Shown here: positions 1 to 7,481 of the stretch, one piece after another | Position numbering within the stretch: the first letter of the stretch is position 1 | Layout: every line of letters begins with the position of its first letter | Origin: JAUIBE01 sp035267185 | GTDB lineage: Bacteria; Pseudomonadota; Gammaproteobacteria; Xanthomonadales; SZUA-36 | Length of the DNA: 16,766 bases | Reading direction: 5' to 3' | Assembly (NCBI GenBank): GCA_035267185.1 | Contig: DATFLY010000089.1 | Location: 1-16,766, forward strand | Program-made: the position numbers and the translations under genes | Notes under the pieces: model-generated | The model's database searches: none | What the model saw: only the letters and a program-made list of their open reading frames with translations | What the model was told of the DNA's origin: nothing

Positions 1-1642
1 GAGCGGATAAGTCCGGCGGCGCTCCCATGATCTCCATATGCTCTGCCGAGTATTGTTCAAGGGCCAGATGTTTATCAAACCCGGGGTCAGTGATTGACTG
101 ATAGACCAGGGCCGGATCCACAGAAAACTCATAGCTGCTGACGGCCCAGGCCAGGGCGATCAGCGCACTGAATTTGTCCCCGCGACGCGCCAGTGCGAAC
201 GCGAAAGGCCGCGTTTGGGAAGATGCGTTGGAGCCTGCTGCCCGCTCAAAGGCCTGGAACGCAATTTCGAGGTTTCCTGCATACAGTTGTGCCAGTCCCT
301 CCCATACAAAGCAATTTTCGTAACTGGGGTCAATCTCCTGGCATTTCCTGATGTCCTCGATCGCCCTGTCGAAAAAACCCAGCGCGATCCAGTTGATGCC
401 ACGCCACAGTAATGCTGAGGTCTCCCTGGGGTCTCGCTCAAGCGCATCGGAAAGCATCTGATTGCTGGTAATGAATTCAACGGGGTTGGTTTTTCTGAAA
501 CTGTTTCCCAATACGGCATAGGGCAGGGCAAGGCTGTCATCGAGTTCAATGGCCCGCCGGGCGGACTGCTGGGACAAAGCGTGGTAGTCCTCGCCTTGTG
601 TATCAACGTCCCAGGAAGGCGCCACAACCAGAGCAGCTGCAAGCCCGGCCCAGGCCCTGGCAAATTCAGGATCCAGGTCCACGGCCTGCTGAAAAACCTC
701 GATGGTGCCTGGTAAATTCATGGTGCTCCTAACCCTGAAGCGTTGCCGGCCCTGCAAAAAGAGCTGGTAGGCATCAAGATTTTTCGTGTCAGCCTCGATA
801 TGAATCGCGCTGTTTACCAGCGCAGCCAGGTTGAGCGATTTTGACAGCTCATTCACGATCGCTGAAGCAATCTCATCCTGAATCTCGAATACGTTTTCCG
901 CGGTCAACTCGCGATCAAAGTTGTTCGACCACAGGTGCTTGTCGGTACTGGCGTCGATCAATTGTGCAGTAATACGTATGTTCGATCCGGCCGTGCGCAC
1001 GCTGCCCTCCAGCACGTGACGAACCTCGAGCGCGTTGCCAATTTCCGGAATGCCGAGGTCTTTCTGATTCTTGAAAGCGAATGATGAGGTTCGCGAGGCA
1101 ACTGCCAGTCCCTCAACTGAAGCCAGCACATTCAGGATTTCCTCCGAAATCCCGTCAGTGAAGTATTCCTGGTCACCTTCCGGCGAGAGGTCGGCAAAAG
1201 GTAATACAGCAATCGATGCATCGTTAATCGCGGTCCCGGCCTCAACCTCGCCGGTGGGCAATTCAGTTTCGGTGGCCACGACCGAATCAGTCGCTGGCAC
1301 AGGCTCAGGCCCCTTTAGCTGTTGCCAGGCAAACATGACAGCAACCCCGATCGCGGCGAGGATCGTAAGAATATTGAGCCGACGTGCGCGTACCGCATCT
1401 ACATGGCTATCGCCTGTATCAAGTTTGATGCCTTCCGAAGTCGATTCGAATAACCAGGAAAGCACCAGTGCAACCACGAAGCCGACAAGAAGAAACCCAA
1501 GTATGGCTTTGCCCACCCAGGGCGGCGCCTCTGCAAAATCGAGCAAGACGTCGGAAACCTGCAGCAACAGCCAGCTGACCACTACATAGGCAGTAGCGAC
1601 GCGGAAGACGTTGCGGCGTTTGAGTTCATTGATAATTGACAT
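1..1642 (-). CDS. TolB-like/TPR-repeat integral membrane protein (C-terminus beyond window)
   Basis: The reading frame is open from the ATG at 1640-1642 to the window edge, giving 547 residues with no stop, so the protein continues outside. The first residues (MSIINELKRRNVFRVATAY) lead into two hydrophobic segments at about 17-35 and 44-64 and a third at about 89-106. A domain at about 143-268 follows, beginning IAVLPFADLSPEGDQEYF and including VLEGSVRTAGSNIRITAQL and DKHLWSNNFDREL. This is the TolB-like (COG5616-type) domain found in TPR proteins and some adenylate-cyclase-associated proteins. Helical TPR-like repeats run from about 290 onward (for example AYQLFLQGRQ, WAGLAAAL, ALERDPRETSALLWRG). 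An AAGGA Shine-Dalgarno sequence lies at 1654-1658. Function is unknown; a membrane-anchored, periplasmic or cytoplasmic protein-interaction scaffold is inference. It follows polA on the same strand, separated by a long inverted repeat. Confidence 0.85.
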   Translation of the reverse strand, partial: MSIINELKRRNVFRVATAYVVVSWLLLQVSDVLLDFAEAPPWVGKAILGFLLVGFVVALVLSWLFESTSEGIKLDTGDSHVDAVRARRLNILTILAAIGVAVMFAWQQLKGPEPVPATDSVVATETELPTGEVEAGTAINDASIAVLPFADLSPEGDQEYFTDGISEEILNVLASVEGLAVASRTSSFAFKNQKDLGIPEIGNALEVRHVLEGSVRTAGSNIRITAQLIDASTDKHLWSNNFDRELTAENVFEIQDEIASAIVNELSKSLNLAALVNSAIHIEADTKNLDAYQLFLQGRQRFRVRSTMNLPGTIEVFQQAVDLDPEFARAWAGLAAALVVAPSWDVDTQGEDYHALSQQSARRAIELDDSLALPYAVLGNSFRKTNPVEFITSNQMLSDALERDPRETSALLWRGINWIALGFFDRAIEDIRKCQEIDPSYENCFVWEGLAQLYAGNLEIAFQAFERAAGSNASSQTRPFAFALARRGDKFSALIALAWAVSSYEFSVDPALVYQSITDPGFDKHLALEQYSAEHMEIMGAPPDLSA

Positions 1643-1668
1643 CAAATACTGATTCCTTCCGAGGCCCC

Positions 1669-1777
1669 GGAGTCAGAGCATATATGCCTTTCAAAACACG
1701 CAGCAAGTACGTCCCTGTATGCTCTTTTCCGGCGTCCTGCCTCCAAAGGTTTTGAAAGGCATATATGCTCTGACTCC
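1669..1777. repeat. Long perfect inverted repeat (29-bp arms, 51-bp spacer)
   Basis: The left arm at 1669-1697 and the right arm at 1749-1777 are exact reverse complements over 29 bases. The arms begin GGAGTCAGAG at the outer ends and finish with CAAAAC inside. Each arm holds its own 10-bp palindrome GCATATATGC (1678-1687 and 1759-1768). The spacer carries a third partial copy, TATGCTCT at 1718-1725, which could pair with AGAGCATA of the left arm. A 5-base direct repeat GAGGC lies just outside on both sides (1661-1665 and 1779-1783), possibly a target duplication but short enough for chance. There is no ORF inside. It resembles a small non-autonomous palindromic element. It could also act as a terminator for polA or affect translation of the next gene. 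Confidence 0.85.
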
Positions 1778-1789
1778 TGAGGCGACGGA

Positions 1790-4504
1790 TTAATGTGCCT
1801 CATCCCAGTTTGACCCGGAGCCGCTGTCTACCACCAGCGGCACTTCAAGTTCCGCCGCTTCAGACATCAGTTGTTCCACGTTGGTTTGCACCTCGTCTAC
1901 GCAGTCTTCTCGAACTTCCAGCACCAGTTCATCGTGGACCTGCATCAGCAGGTGCGCCCGGTCGTCCGTGGCGTTGTAATCATTCTGCAACCAGTCATCA
2001 ACCGTGACCATGGCTCGCTTGATGATGTCGGCCGCGGTTCCCTGCATGGGCGCATTGATCGCGGCACGTTCGGCGGCCTGGCGTCGCATGCCATTTGAGG
2101 CGTTGATTTCAGAAAGATACAAACGGCGACCAAACAGGGTTTCGACATAGCCCCTGTCTCGCGCGGCCATTCGCGTGTCTTCCATAAACCTCAGCACACC
2201 CGGATACCTCAGGAAATAGGTATCCATGTAGGCCTGTGCTTCTGCGCGTCCGATGTTGAGCTGGCGTGCCAGTCCAAACGCGGACATGCCATACATCAGG
2301 CCGAAATTGATGGCCTTTGCCGCACGGCGGTGATCGCCATCGACCTCCTCGTAGGGGACATCGAAAACTTCACTGGCCGTCGCGCTGTGAACATCGATTT
2401 CCTCGCGAAATGCCTTGAGCAGACCCTCGTCGCCTGAAAGGTGGGCCATGATGCGCAGCTCGATTTGTGAATAATCACAGGCAAGGACCTTCCAGCCCTC
2501 GGGCGCAATAAATGCCTTGCGAATTTCGCGGCCCTGGGCCGTTCGGATCGGGATGTTCTGCAGGTTCGGGTCCTGTGACGACAGTCTGCCGGTGGCCGCC
2601 ACCGCCTGGTGATAAGAAGTGTGCACCCGACCGGTATCGGGATTGATCTGATCAACCAGTTTGTCGGTGTATGTGGATCGAAGCTTTGAGAGCGACCTGT
2701 GCTCCAGGATCAGGCTGGGCAGCTCATATTCCGCCGCCAGCTCTTTTAAAACATCTTCGGCAGTGGAGGGTTGCCCCTTGGGTGTCTTGCGTACAACCGG
2801 CAAACCCATTTTTTCGAACAGGATCTGCTGCAATTGCTTGGGCGAACCCAGGTTAAAGGGCTGTTCAGCCGCATCGTGTGCGTCTTTTTCAATATTGGAT
2901 ATTTGCCTGGCGAGCACGGTGCTCATCTTTGTCAGGAACTCACCATCGATCAGCACGCCCCGCTGTTCCATCCGTGCCAGCACCGGAATCAGGGGAATCT
3001 CGATTTCCTTCAACACTTTTGCGAGGGACGGTTCGTCCTCGAGCCTTGGCCACAAGTGCTGGTGAATTCTCAGCGTGACGTCTGCGTCCTCGGCGGCGTA
3101 ATGCGCTGCATCTTCGATTGCAATGTCGCTGAACTTGAGCTGCTTTGCACCCTTTCCGGCGATATCCTCAAAATGCACGGTGTGATGGCCAAGATATTTC
3201 AGCGCCAGGCTGTTCATATCGTGACGGCTGCCGGTGCTGTTAAACACGTAAGACTCCAACATCGTATCGAATGCCACGCCCTCTACATGCACGCCGTAAC
3301 GCGACAGAACATTCATGTCGTACTTGATGTGCTGGCCCACCTTGGGGCACTTGCTGTCTTCGAGAATGGGCTTTAATGATTCAATTACAGCGTTGCGGCT
3401 GAGTTGCTCTGGTGCGCCAGGATAATCATGAGCAACGGGGATATAGCAGGCTTTACCCGCTTCAACGGAAAGACTGACGCCGACAAGCTCCGCCTGCATT
3501 GAGTCCAGCGAGGTGGTCTCGGTATCAAAGGCAATCAATTCGGCTTCGCTGATCTGTTTCAACCAGTGCTCGAAGCGATCCTGTTCCATGACGGTTTCAT
3601 ATTCGACAGATTCTGCTGAAGCGTCTGCTGCTTCCTCGTCCTGACCGAGTTCATTCAGCCAGCTGTTGAATTCATAGTGTTGCAGGGCGGCACGCAGATT
3701 TTCTTCATCAACTTCACCCAGTTCCAGGTTTGCCGGTTTAACATCCACCGGCACATCGCGTTTGATGGTGGTCAGTTCGCGGGAAAGTGGAAGTGTTTCC
3801 AGCGCGGCCTTCAGGTTCTCACCGATTTTTCCGCCAACCTCATCTGCATTTTCAATGACTTCATCAAGGCTGGGCCACTTGGCCAGCCATTTTGCAGCAG
3901 TCTTGGGGCCGCATTTCTCCACGCCGGGAATGTTGTCCGACTTATCGCCCGTCAATGCCAGGTAGTCGATGATCTGTGAAGGCTGGACCCCAAACTTTTT
4001 TTCTACACCTGCAACATCCATTTCTGTATCGGTCATGGTGTTGACCAGCATGGTCTTGTCAGTCACCAACTGGGCAAGGTCCTTGTCGCCGGTTGAGATC
4101 ACGCAGTTCATTCCGGCTTCTTCGGCCTGTTTCGACAGCGTTCCAATGACGTCGTCCGCCTCGACACCGTCAATCTGAAGAAGCGGCATGCCCAACAGCC
4201 TGACAAACTCAAGAATGGGTTTTACCTGGCTGCGCAGGTCATCAGGCATTGGCGGGCGCGTGGCCTTGTAGTCCTCGAAAATTTCATGCCGAAAAGTCTT
4301 CCCGGGTGCGTCAAACACCACCGCAATGTGCTCGGGATTGTTTTCCTTGATGAGCCTTCGAAGCATATTGGCCACACCAAGAATTGCTCCGGTTGGCTCG
4401 CCGCTTGAGTTGGTCAGTTGTGGAAGCCCGTGAAAAGCCCGGTAGAGATAGGATGAACCATCAACCAGGTAAAGTGTATTGGGATTCTTGGAAGTCTGAG
4501 TCAT
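1790..4504 (-). CDS. polA: DNA polymerase I
   Basis: This 904-residue protein matches the full length of family A DNA polymerase I (E. coli 928), which fills gaps in excision repair and removes Okazaki primers. The N-terminal 5'-3' exonuclease spans about 1-290 (LYLVDGSSYLYRAFHGLP, GVEADDVIGTL, STGDKDLAQLV, GDKSDNIPGV). The 3'-5' proofreading domain spans about 300-490 and keeps its acidic residues in FDTETTSL (D327, E329) and YAAEDADVT (Y469, D473), so proofreading looks intact. The polymerase domain carries motif A DYSQIELR (677-684), motif B RRAAKAINFGLMYG (726-739) and motif C QVHDELVLEV (HDE 857-859). The ATG at 4504 gives the expected N-terminus. It is divergent from the DUF2782 gene, as in Pseudomonas from memory. 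Confidence 0.98.
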   Translation of the reverse strand: MTQTSKNPNTLYLVDGSSYLYRAFHGLPQLTNSSGEPTGAILGVANMLRRLIKENNPEHIAVVFDAPGKTFRHEIFEDYKATRPPMPDDLRSQVKPILEFVRLLGMPLLQIDGVEADDVIGTLSKQAEEAGMNCVISTGDKDLAQLVTDKTMLVNTMTDTEMDVAGVEKKFGVQPSQIIDYLALTGDKSDNIPGVEKCGPKTAAKWLAKWPSLDEVIENADEVGGKIGENLKAALETLPLSRELTTIKRDVPVDVKPANLELGEVDEENLRAALQHYEFNSWLNELGQDEEAADASAESVEYETVMEQDRFEHWLKQISEAELIAFDTETTSLDSMQAELVGVSLSVEAGKACYIPVAHDYPGAPEQLSRNAVIESLKPILEDSKCPKVGQHIKYDMNVLSRYGVHVEGVAFDTMLESYVFNSTGSRHDMNSLALKYLGHHTVHFEDIAGKGAKQLKFSDIAIEDAAHYAAEDADVTLRIHQHLWPRLEDEPSLAKVLKEIEIPLIPVLARMEQRGVLIDGEFLTKMSTVLARQISNIEKDAHDAAEQPFNLGSPKQLQQILFEKMGLPVVRKTPKGQPSTAEDVLKELAAEYELPSLILEHRSLSKLRSTYTDKLVDQINPDTGRVHTSYHQAVAATGRLSSQDPNLQNIPIRTAQGREIRKAFIAPEGWKVLACDYSQIELRIMAHLSGDEGLLKAFREEIDVHSATASEVFDVPYEEVDGDHRRAAKAINFGLMYGMSAFGLARQLNIGRAEAQAYMDTYFLRYPGVLRFMEDTRMAARDRGYVETLFGRRLYLSEINASNGMRRQAAERAAINAPMQGTAADIIKRAMVTVDDWLQNDYNATDDRAHLLMQVHDELVLEVREDCVDEVQTNVEQLMSEAAELEVPLVVDSGSGSNWDEAH

Positions 4505-4574
4505 GGATGTCTTCGGTCTTTTGATTACTGATGTTGGTACGGTCTGTGAACCTCAAGTGTGCAACACCAGGGTT

Positions 4575-4583
4575 TGCTAAAAT
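4575..4583 (+). promoter_or_regulatory. Possible extended -10 promoter for the DUF2782-dctQ pair
   Basis: In the 134-base divergent spacer between polA and the DUF2782 gene, TGCTAAAAT fits an extended -10 element (TG-n-TAAAAT), about 55 bases before the chosen start at 4639. No convincing -35 hexamer is visible at the right distance, which is compatible with an extended -10 promoter but leaves the call weak. No comparable element was found for polA in the other direction. Confidence 0.3.
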
Positions 4584-4638
4584 GGAGGGTACAGAATCGA
4601 AATTTGGCCATAGTTTATCTCACGCCGGGGACCCAGCG

Positions 4639-5055
4639 ATGAAGAAGTCACAATCACGATCATTCGGCAAAGCATCAGTCTTGCTCCCCTCTCTTTTCCT
4701 GGTTGTTTTGGGCGTTGCTGCATTTGCCCAGGAGAGCGAGCCTCCACCCATTGATAACGATCTTGAAAGACCGCCACCCATACCGGCCGAGTCGCAGGAC
4801 GCGCGTGAGCCGTTGCCGCCCAAGGTTCAGGATGAACAGATAGAACCCACGGTGACCATTCGCCAGGAAGAAGATCGTCGAATCGAGGAATACAGCCAGA
4901 ACGGCAGGGTTTACATGGTCAAGATCACGCCGGAAAACGGCCCGGCGTACTACTTCATGGACATGGACGGAGATGGCGTACTTGAACGTGATGAGCGTTC
5001 CCGCGCTTTTCAGCCGGTTGAGCCGGCCCAGTGGAAGATCAAGGAGTGGAAGTAA
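4639..5055 (+). CDS. DUF2782-family periplasmic protein with EF-hand-like loop
   Basis: The 138-residue product starts at ATG 4639, preceded by GGGGA at a suitable distance. This start gives a clean signal peptide: a basic MKKSQSRSFGK head, a hydrophobic LLPSLFLVVLGVAAFA core and probable cleavage at AFA-QES. The frame is open upstream to 4531, but that extension would bury the signal peptide. A Pro/Glu-rich stretch (about 33-70) precedes the conserved C-terminal part (VTIRQEED..., VYMVKITPENGPAYYF, ending QWKIKEW), which fits the DUF2782 family that sits beside polA in Pseudomonas. Residues 108-119 read DMDGDGVLERDE, a textbook EF-hand loop with acidic residues at positions 1, 3, 5 and 12 and Gly at 6. 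Function is unknown; calcium binding is inferred from the motif. The next gene starts within a few bases. Confidence 0.85.
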   Translation: MKKSQSRSFGKASVLLPSLFLVVLGVAAFAQESEPPPIDNDLERPPPIPAESQDAREPLPPKVQDEQIEPTVTIRQEEDRRIEEYSQNGRVYMVKITPENGPAYYFMDMDGDGVLERDERSRAFQPVEPAQWKIKEWK

Positions 5056-5060
5056 ACCGG

Positions 5061-5597
5061 GTGGTCAGCAGACTCGCCACTTTTCAGAGATTGGTCGCCA
5101 ACGTCGTATCCGGCATTGGGCGTGGCGTGTCCTGGTTGTTGCTGGCCCTGGTGGTGATGATTTTTTCGGTGGTGGTTTTGCGTTACGGATTTAACCTGGG
5201 TTGGGTCTGGTTACAGGAACTGACTGTTTACCTGCACTCGGCCGTTTTTCTGCTTGCGATTGCCTGGGCATTTCAGCTTGATGAGCATGTCAGGGTCGAC
5301 ATCTTCTATCGTGGCAAATCGCCGCGTCACCAGGCCTGGGTCAATTTGCTGGGGACCGCTTTATTGGTGGTTCCGTTTTCGGTTTACCTGTTTTTGATGG
5401 GGTGGGATTATGTCGCCGCATCCTGGTTAGTAATGGAGGGCTCCCGGGAGGCAGGCGGGCTCAACTTTGTTTACCTGCTCAAGTCATTGATGCTGCTGTT
5501 GCCGGTGCTTTTGTTGTTGCAGGCCTGCGACACCATTCCCCGATGTATCGCGGTGATTCGAAAAAACCAGGATGATCTCAGTCTGAAAGGTGCCTGA
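5061..5597 (+). CDS. TRAP transporter small permease (DctQ family), unpaired
   Basis: This small four-helix membrane protein (178 residues from GTG 5061) belongs to the DctQ subunit family of TRAP transporters, which use a periplasmic binding protein and an ion gradient to import organic acids. Hydrophobic segments lie at about 20-41, 57-72, 96-114 and 138-158. The family signature is visible as VLRYGFNLGWVWLQELTVYL followed by AWAFQLDEHVRVDIFY. The start is uncertain: GTG 5061 has GGAAG eight bases upstream, while in-frame GTG codons at 5046 and 5031 would overlap the DUF2782 gene. It probably shares a transcript with that gene (5-base gap). Normally DctQ is followed by, or fused to, the 12-helix DctM subunit. 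Here the next gene is convergent aroE, and neither DctM nor DctP is in the window. Its last 20 bases overlap the end of aroE. Confidence 0.88.
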   Translation: MVSRLATFQRLVANVVSGIGRGVSWLLLALVVMIFSVVVLRYGFNLGWVWLQELTVYLHSAVFLLAIAWAFQLDEHVRVDIFYRGKSPRHQAWVNLLGTALLVVPFSVYLFLMGWDYVAASWLVMEGSREAGGLNFVYLLKSLMLLLPVLLLLQACDTIPRCIAVIRKNQDDLSLKGA

Positions 5598-6405
5598 GGT
5601 TTTCCAGCACTTCGCTGGTCTCGGGTGCTTTCCCGGTCCAGATTTCGAACGAAAGTGCGGCCTGTTCAACCAGCATGCCCCACCCTGAATAAAATGACGT
5701 GCCCAGTTTCTCGCACCACTTGCCAAGTGGCTGCGAAGCCTTCCCATAGCTGAGTGAGTAGCAAGCCCCTGAATCTGCAAGCAGCCCGGCTGGAATTGCC
5801 GGGGTCTGCCCCTGGATGCCAGTCGCAGTTGCGTCAATGACCAGGTCATAAGTGCCCTCGTGCTCCAGTGCGGCCGCAGTCACGTAACCGACCTTTCCGA
5901 GTCGGGAGTGCTGCGTGGCCAGCGCTTGTGCACGCTCCAGAGTTCGATTAAAAACTGTCAGCGTGGCGGGTTTGCATGCCAGCAGTGCACCCAGGATTCC
6001 CGCGGCTGCTCCGCCGGCGCCCAGTATCAGCAGCTTTTTACCGGCAATTTCAATTTCGAGATTACTGACCAGGTCGCGAACAAGGCCCCGGCCATCTGTG
6101 TTGTCAGCATGAAGCTGCCCTTTCTCGTCCCACCACAGGGTATTGGCCGCGGTCGCAACTTCGACCCTTTCGGTGCGGGCATCCGCCATCCTGGATGCCT
6201 GGTGCTTGAGGGGAAGGGTGATGTTGCAGCCTTTTCCCCCGCCCCAGCGAAACCGGTCGAGTTTCTCTGGAAAGACAGCCGGACTGGCTTCGATCAATCG
6301 GTAGTCAACATCGATTCCAAGTTGGGTGGCGAATGATCCGTGAATTGCAGGCGATGGTGAATGGCTGATCGGACTGCCGAACAGCGCAAGCCTCAGTTTG
6401 CTCAC
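5578..6405 (-). CDS. aroE: Shikimate dehydrogenase
   Basis: AroE reduces 3-dehydroshikimate to shikimate with NADPH in aromatic amino acid synthesis. From GTG 6405 the protein has 275 residues, close to E. coli AroE (272). The frame is open further upstream to 6453, but that would overlap hemB and add a non-conserved tail. Visible motifs are the shikimate-binding SPISHSPSPAIH (11-22), the catalytic lysine in LPLKH (K67), the catalytic aspartate in DNTDGRG (D104), the nucleotide loop GAGGAA (129-134) followed by FNRT, and GWGMLVEQA (241-249). K67 and D104 align with K65 and D102 of the E. coli enzyme. It is the last gene of the engB-hemB-aroE group, with 23 bases separating it from hemB. Its 3' end overlaps dctQ by 20 bases. 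Confidence 0.95.
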   Translation of the reverse strand: MSKLRLALFGSPISHSPSPAIHGSFATQLGIDVDYRLIEASPAVFPEKLDRFRWGGGKGCNITLPLKHQASRMADARTERVEVATAANTLWWDEKGQLHADNTDGRGLVRDLVSNLEIEIAGKKLLILGAGGAAAGILGALLACKPATLTVFNRTLERAQALATQHSRLGKVGYVTAAALEHEGTYDLVIDATATGIQGQTPAIPAGLLADSGACYSLSYGKASQPLGKWCEKLGTSFYSGWGMLVEQAALSFEIWTGKAPETSEVLENLRHLSD

Positions 6406-6428
6406 AAGCCGGTACTCATGCCGGGGCG

Positions 6429-7427
6429 TTACTTGCCCTTGCCATTGAGCCATTCTGCGACTTGCACCGCGAAGTAACTCAGGATTGCATCGGCGCCTGC
6501 CCGCTTGAAACAGGCCAGTGATTCGAGAATAACTGCTCGTTCATCTAGCCAGCCATTGATGCCGGCCGCTCGCAGCATGGCGTACTCACCAGACACCTGG
6601 TACACCATTGTGGGAACACCCAGCTCGGCTTTTACGGTCGATACGATATCCAGGTATGGCATCCCCGGCTTGATCATGACCATGTCAGCTCCTTCATTGA
6701 TATCAAGCTCTACTTCCCTCAGGGCCTCAAGCATGTTTGCCGGGTCCATCTGGTAGGAATACTTGTTACCGCCACCCAGGTTCGCCGCTGAGCCCACAGC
6801 ATCGCGAAACGGCCCATAAAAGGAGGACGCGTACTTGGCGGCATAGGCAAGAATCATGGTATTGCGAAAGTCTTCAGCCTCGAGCGCTTCGCGAATGGCT
6901 CCGATTCGGCCATCCATCATGTCAGAAGGGGCAACGATGTCAGCACCGGCTTGGGCATGAGACAGAGCCTGTTTCACCAGGGCTTCAACTGTCTCGTCGT
7001 TCAGAACATAGCCTTCGCTGTTGAGAAGGCCATCCTGGCCGTGAATGGTGTAAGGGTCGAGCGCCACATCAGTGATCACACCCAGCTCCGGAAGATTTTT
7101 CTTGAGCATGGAGACTGTGCTCTGAACCAGGCCATTGGGGTTCCAGGCTTCGCTGGCGTCGTCACTCTTAGCATCCTGCGATACCACAGGAAACAGGGCA
7201 ATTGCAGGTATACCCAATTCAGCAGCATGGGTGGCTGCATCCAGAAGCAGGTCTGCGCTCATTCGTTCCACACCTGGCATTGAGTCAACCGCTTCCTTGC
7301 GTCCTTCGCCTTCAAGTACAAATACCGGCCAAATCAGGTCATCACAGCTGATGCCGGACTCGCGCACCAATCGGCGTGAAAAATCATGTGCGCGAGTGCG
7401 GCGCATTCGGGTCAGTGGAAATGCCAT
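6429..7427 (-). CDS. hemB: Delta-aminolevulinic acid dehydratase (porphobilinogen synthase), Mg-type
   Basis: HemB condenses two 5-aminolevulinate molecules to porphobilinogen, a shared step of haem, sirohaem and cobalamin synthesis. The 332-residue length is typical. The two active-site lysines are present: K198 in ILAYAAKYAS and K253 (Schiff base) in MVMIKPGMPYL. The metal-site region reads DVALDPYTIHGQDG (120-133), with Ala and Asp where zinc enzymes such as E. coli HemB have cysteines. This is the Mg2+-dependent, Pseudomonas-like class. The ATG at 7427 has GGAG (7436-7439) nine bases upstream. The spacer to engB is 54 bases and contains TAAAAT (minus strand, 7466-7471), but no good -35, so co-transcription with engB is more likely than a separate promoter. 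Confidence 0.97.
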   Translation of the reverse strand: MAFPLTRMRRTRAHDFSRRLVRESGISCDDLIWPVFVLEGEGRKEAVDSMPGVERMSADLLLDAATHAAELGIPAIALFPVVSQDAKSDDASEAWNPNGLVQSTVSMLKKNLPELGVITDVALDPYTIHGQDGLLNSEGYVLNDETVEALVKQALSHAQAGADIVAPSDMMDGRIGAIREALEAEDFRNTMILAYAAKYASSFYGPFRDAVGSAANLGGGNKYSYQMDPANMLEALREVELDINEGADMVMIKPGMPYLDIVSTVKAELGVPTMVYQVSGEYAMLRAAGINGWLDERAVILESLACFKRAGADAILSYFAVQVAEWLNGKGK

Positions 7428-7481
7428 TCAAATTACTCCGAAATCATTAACCGTGCAGATCAGGGATTTTACAGCGCTTGC

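Noticed and set aside
1071..1589. Open frame of 172 codons on the plus strand, Ser/Thr-rich
   Set aside because: It is antisense to the TolB-like/TPR gene, whose protein shows recognisable domains; composition is that of a reverse-strand shadow.
1643..1789. Possible Spot 42/ErsA-type small RNA after polA
   Set aside because: The spacer is filled by the inverted repeat, and no promoter plus terminator arrangement of such an RNA was visible.
2771..3376. Open frame of 201 codons on the plus strand inside polA
   Set aside because: It lies opposite the conserved PolA domains, with no ribosome binding site and no recognisable motif.
4531..4638. Upstream extension of the DUF2782 frame to ATG 4531
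   Set aside because: It would put 36 polar residues before a clear signal peptide; ATG 4639 has a ribosome binding site and a proper signal sequence.
6406..6453. Longer aroE start at 6453
   Set aside because: It overlaps the end of hemB and adds residues absent from the family; GTG 6405 gives the normal length.
7428..7481. Separate hemB promoter (TAAAAT at 7466-7471, minus strand)
   Set aside because: No acceptable -35 element at 17-18 bases, and engB is close upstream on the same strand.
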